NCBI GenBank assembly: GCA_013822085.1
Contig: PNJV01000025.1
Coordinates: 1-34,549, forward strand
DNA from: Isosphaera sp.
GTDB taxonomy: Bacteria > Planctomycetota > Phycisphaerae > Phycisphaerales > UBA1924
DNA: 34,549 nt
Direction: 5' to 3'
The first letter of the stretch is position 1, and the number at the start of each line of letters is the position of its first letter. This document shows positions 32,637 to 34,549 of this stretch, in pieces. Below the pieces are notes generated by a model. That model made no database searches, had not been told where the DNA came from, and was given only the letters and a program-made list of their open reading frames with translations. Made by a program: the position numbers and the translations under genes.

Positions 32637-34481
32637 ATGGTTTTCTTGTCATCGATGACGTTCCGGACCCTTCGCCACGCCGACATGGCGGCGCACAGCG
32701 GCGGTGGGCACTCCAACGCCCCCGCAAGCTCTGACTCAGCGGGGGGCTCCGGCGGTGGGAGCGCCAGCAGCGGCGCAGGGGGCAGCTCGGGCGGCCAGGG
32801 CGCAAGGGGTGGTGGTGGTGGTGGTGGTGGCGGTGGCGGTGGTGAGGGGGGTGGGGGTGGGGCCAAACGCAGGCGCCGCCGCCGCGGCCGCGGCGGGGGC
32901 CCGGGACGTGACAGCGGGCACGCGCCCGCTGGGAGCCCGGCCGGGGAATCGCACAGATCCGGCGAGGCCGCCGCCCACGCCGGCCCAGGGCCGCACGCCG
33001 GCGCTGGGCCCCACGCGGGCTTGCGCGCCGACGGCGCACCGCCGCCGCTGCGCCGCCAGCGCGTGGCCATGTCCCCCGACAAGCTCCCGCCGCGGGCCCT
33101 GGAGATCTTCGAGCTGGACAAGCCCTTTGCCACCATGGGCCTGAGCGACGGCGTCACCGCCGGCCTGACGGACATGGGCTTTGTCCACCCCACGCGCATC
33201 CAGGCCATGCTCATCCCGCCGGTGCTGGCCGGGCGCGACGTGATCGGCCAGGCCAAGACCGGCACCGGCAAGACCGCCGCCTTCGGCATCCCGATCCTCA
33301 GCCGGGCCCACAAGGGCACGCCCTTCCAGGCCCTGGTCCTCGTGCCCACGCGCGAGCTGTGCATCCAGGTCGCCCACGAGCTGGAGGACATGGCCCGCCA
33401 CACCGGGCTGGTCGTCACGCCGGTCTTCGGCGGCGAGCGCATCGACCAGCAGGTGGCCCGCCTGCGCCGCGGCGCCGAGATCGTCGTCTCCACGCCCGGC
33501 CGCCTGATGGACATGGTCGGCCGCGGCCACCTGCACCTCAACAACGTCCGCTACGCCGTCCTGGACGAGGTCGACCGCATGCTCGACATCGGCTTCCGCG
33601 ACGACATCCGCCAGATCCTCGGCCAGTGCCCCCCGCCGGGCCAGCGCCAGACCGTCTTCGTCTCGGCCACCATCTCCTCCGACGTCGAACGCCTGGCCCG
33701 GTCCCACAGCAAGGACGCCGAGAAGGTCGTGGCGGTGACCAAGGGCGCCCTGACCACCGCCCTGGTCCGCCAGCACTACCTGCCCGTCGAGCCCTGGGAC
33801 AAGCGCCGCCTCCTGGCCCACCTGCTCACCCACGAAGACCCGGCCCTGACCGTCATCTTCTGCCGGACCAAGCGCACCGTCGACGAGCTGGCCCGCTACC
33901 TGGCCGAACGCCACCAGATCGACGCCCACGCCATCCACGGCGACATGTACCAGTCCAAGCGCAACAAGGTCATCGAGCGCCTCCACAAGGGCGACCTGTC
34001 GGTGCTGGTGGCCAGCGACCTGGCCGCCCGCGGCCTGGACGTCGAGGGCATCTCCCACGTCATCAACTACGACATGCCCGAGGACCCGGAGGTCTACGTC
34101 CACCGCATCGGCCGCACCGCGCGCATCGGCCGCGAGGGCGTCGCCTGGTCGCTGGTCACGCCCGAGCAGGGCGACCTGCTCACCCAGATCGAACGCCTGA
34201 TCAACCAAGAGATCCCCAAGCTCGACTACGACGACTTCAAGCCCACGCCGCCGCCGCACGGCCGCGAGAGCGCCCCCCGCAACCGCGGCCAGGGCACCGT
34301 CGCCGTCGAGGGCGTCGCCGGCGCCGCCGCCGCACGGCTTGCCGCCTCTGCGGCCCCGCCCATCCCGGCGCCCTCCAAGGCCTCCCCCACCGAGCACGGC
34401 AAGTTCCCCGGCGGGCTCGTCCCGACCAAGCTCCCGCCCAAGCGGATGTTCGGCAAAATCAAGTCCGGCCCAGCACGCTGA
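32637..34481 (+). CDS. DEAD-box-family RNA helicase (DEVD variant)
   Basis: A 614-residue ATP-dependent RNA helicase if started at 32637. After a Gly/Ser-rich and Arg-rich N-terminus of about 140 residues come the Q motif region (HPTRIQAMLIPP), motif I AKTGTGKT (206-213), PTREL, TPGR, motif II DEVD (310-313) instead of DEAD, SAT, the VIFC segment, VLVASDLAARGLDV and HRIGRTAR (489-496). The C-terminal tail is Pro/Ala-rich and basic. Such helicases remodel RNA in ribosome assembly or mRNA decay. The start is uncertain: ATGs at 32637, 32655 and 32685 all lack a good Shine-Dalgarno, and an ATG at 33069 would remove the low-complexity region. After the stop only 68 bases remain, with a weak 5-bp hairpin at 34520-34538. 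Confidence 0.92.
   Translation: MVFLSSMTFRTLRHADMAAHSGGGHSNAPASSDSAGGSGGGSASSGAGGSSGGQGARGGGGGGGGGGGGEGGGGGAKRRRRRRGRGGGPGRDSGHAPAGSPAGESHRSGEAAAHAGPGPHAGAGPHAGLRADGAPPPLRRQRVAMSPDKLPPRALEIFELDKPFATMGLSDGVTAGLTDMGFVHPTRIQAMLIPPVLAGRDVIGQAKTGTGKTAAFGIPILSRAHKGTPFQALVLVPTRELCIQVAHELEDMARHTGLVVTPVFGGERIDQQVARLRRGAEIVVSTPGRLMDMVGRGHLHLNNVRYAVLDEVDRMLDIGFRDDIRQILGQCPPPGQRQTVFVSATISSDVERLARSHSKDAEKVVAVTKGALTTALVRQHYLPVEPWDKRRLLAHLLTHEDPALTVIFCRTKRTVDELARYLAERHQIDAHAIHGDMYQSKRNKVIERLHKGDLSVLVASDLAARGLDVEGISHVINYDMPEDPEVYVHRIGRTARIGREGVAWSLVTPEQGDLLTQIERLINQEIPKLDYDDFKPTPPPHGRESAPRNRGQGTVAVEGVAGAAAARLAASAAPPIPAPSKASPTEHGKFPGGLVPTKLPPKRMFGKIKSGPAR
32808..32828 (+). repeat. (GGT)7 microsatellite in the helicase N-terminus
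   Basis: Seven GGT units followed by GGC/GGT mixtures and G-runs to about 32862 encode a poly-Gly stretch of about a dozen residues. Slippage would keep the frame. The G-runs could also form a quadruplex on the coding strand. Confidence 0.85.
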
Positions 34482-34549
34482 CCCGCCGACCCGCCCCCGA
34501 CCCTCCTACGCCCGCAACAGCGCACGCTATCGCTGCGCAACCCCGGCGA

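Overview
The window is a stretch of very GC-rich bacterial chromosome with long single-strand gene runs, frequent GTG starts, short or overlapping junctions and Ala/Gly/Pro-rich protein tails. Genes for an exosortase with an EpsI tail, Wza- and Wzz-type export proteins, a giant TPR protein, and a secreted protein ending in a pseudopilin-like LYS-G-D segment suggest a planctomycete, possibly of the Phycisphaerae. That placement is inference; no rRNA or other marker gene is present.

Left end (1-2764): a Skp/OmpH-like periplasmic protein and a bacterial-PH-domain membrane protein on the minus strand, then a plus-strand protein that looks like an archaeal-type adenylate kinase fused to a deoxyribosyltransferase-like Rossmann domain.

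Centre (2762-24833): a 22 kb run of fourteen minus-strand genes. Read in the direction of transcription it begins with Wza-like export lipoprotein, exosortase-EpsI fusion, 1544-residue TPR protein, Wzz/tyrosine-kinase-like protein with a damaged ATP site, NAD-dependent sugar epimerase/dehydratase and WecA/TagO-like initiating transferase. It continues with ParA-like ATPase, VanZ-like protein, CaCA antiporter, MurJ flippase, SDR, lipoprotein, UppP and CoaD. Together these cover undecaprenyl-phosphate loading (WecA-like), flipping (MurJ), recycling (UppP), chain-length control (Wzz), outer-membrane export (Wza) and C-terminal protein sorting (exosortase). No polymerase and no glycosyltransferase beyond the initiating enzyme is present, so the repeat unit must be built by genes elsewhere.

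Right end (25244-34549): lipA and guaB on plus; alr, a secreted protein of unknown role and trxB on minus; and a DEAD-box-family RNA helicase (DEVD variant) on plus.

Two patterns run through the window. Four starts (coaD, the lipoprotein, lipA, guaB) have a -10-like TANNNT box exactly 5 nt before the ATG and no Shine-Dalgarno sequence, which suggests leaderless mRNAs; parA is similar with 8 nt. Six genes (epimerase, wzz, TPR, exosortase, wza, lipA) are preceded by long G-run tracts able to form G-quadruplexes, always on the coding strand of the gene they precede. I found no tRNA, rRNA, CRISPR array, insertion sequence or phage gene.
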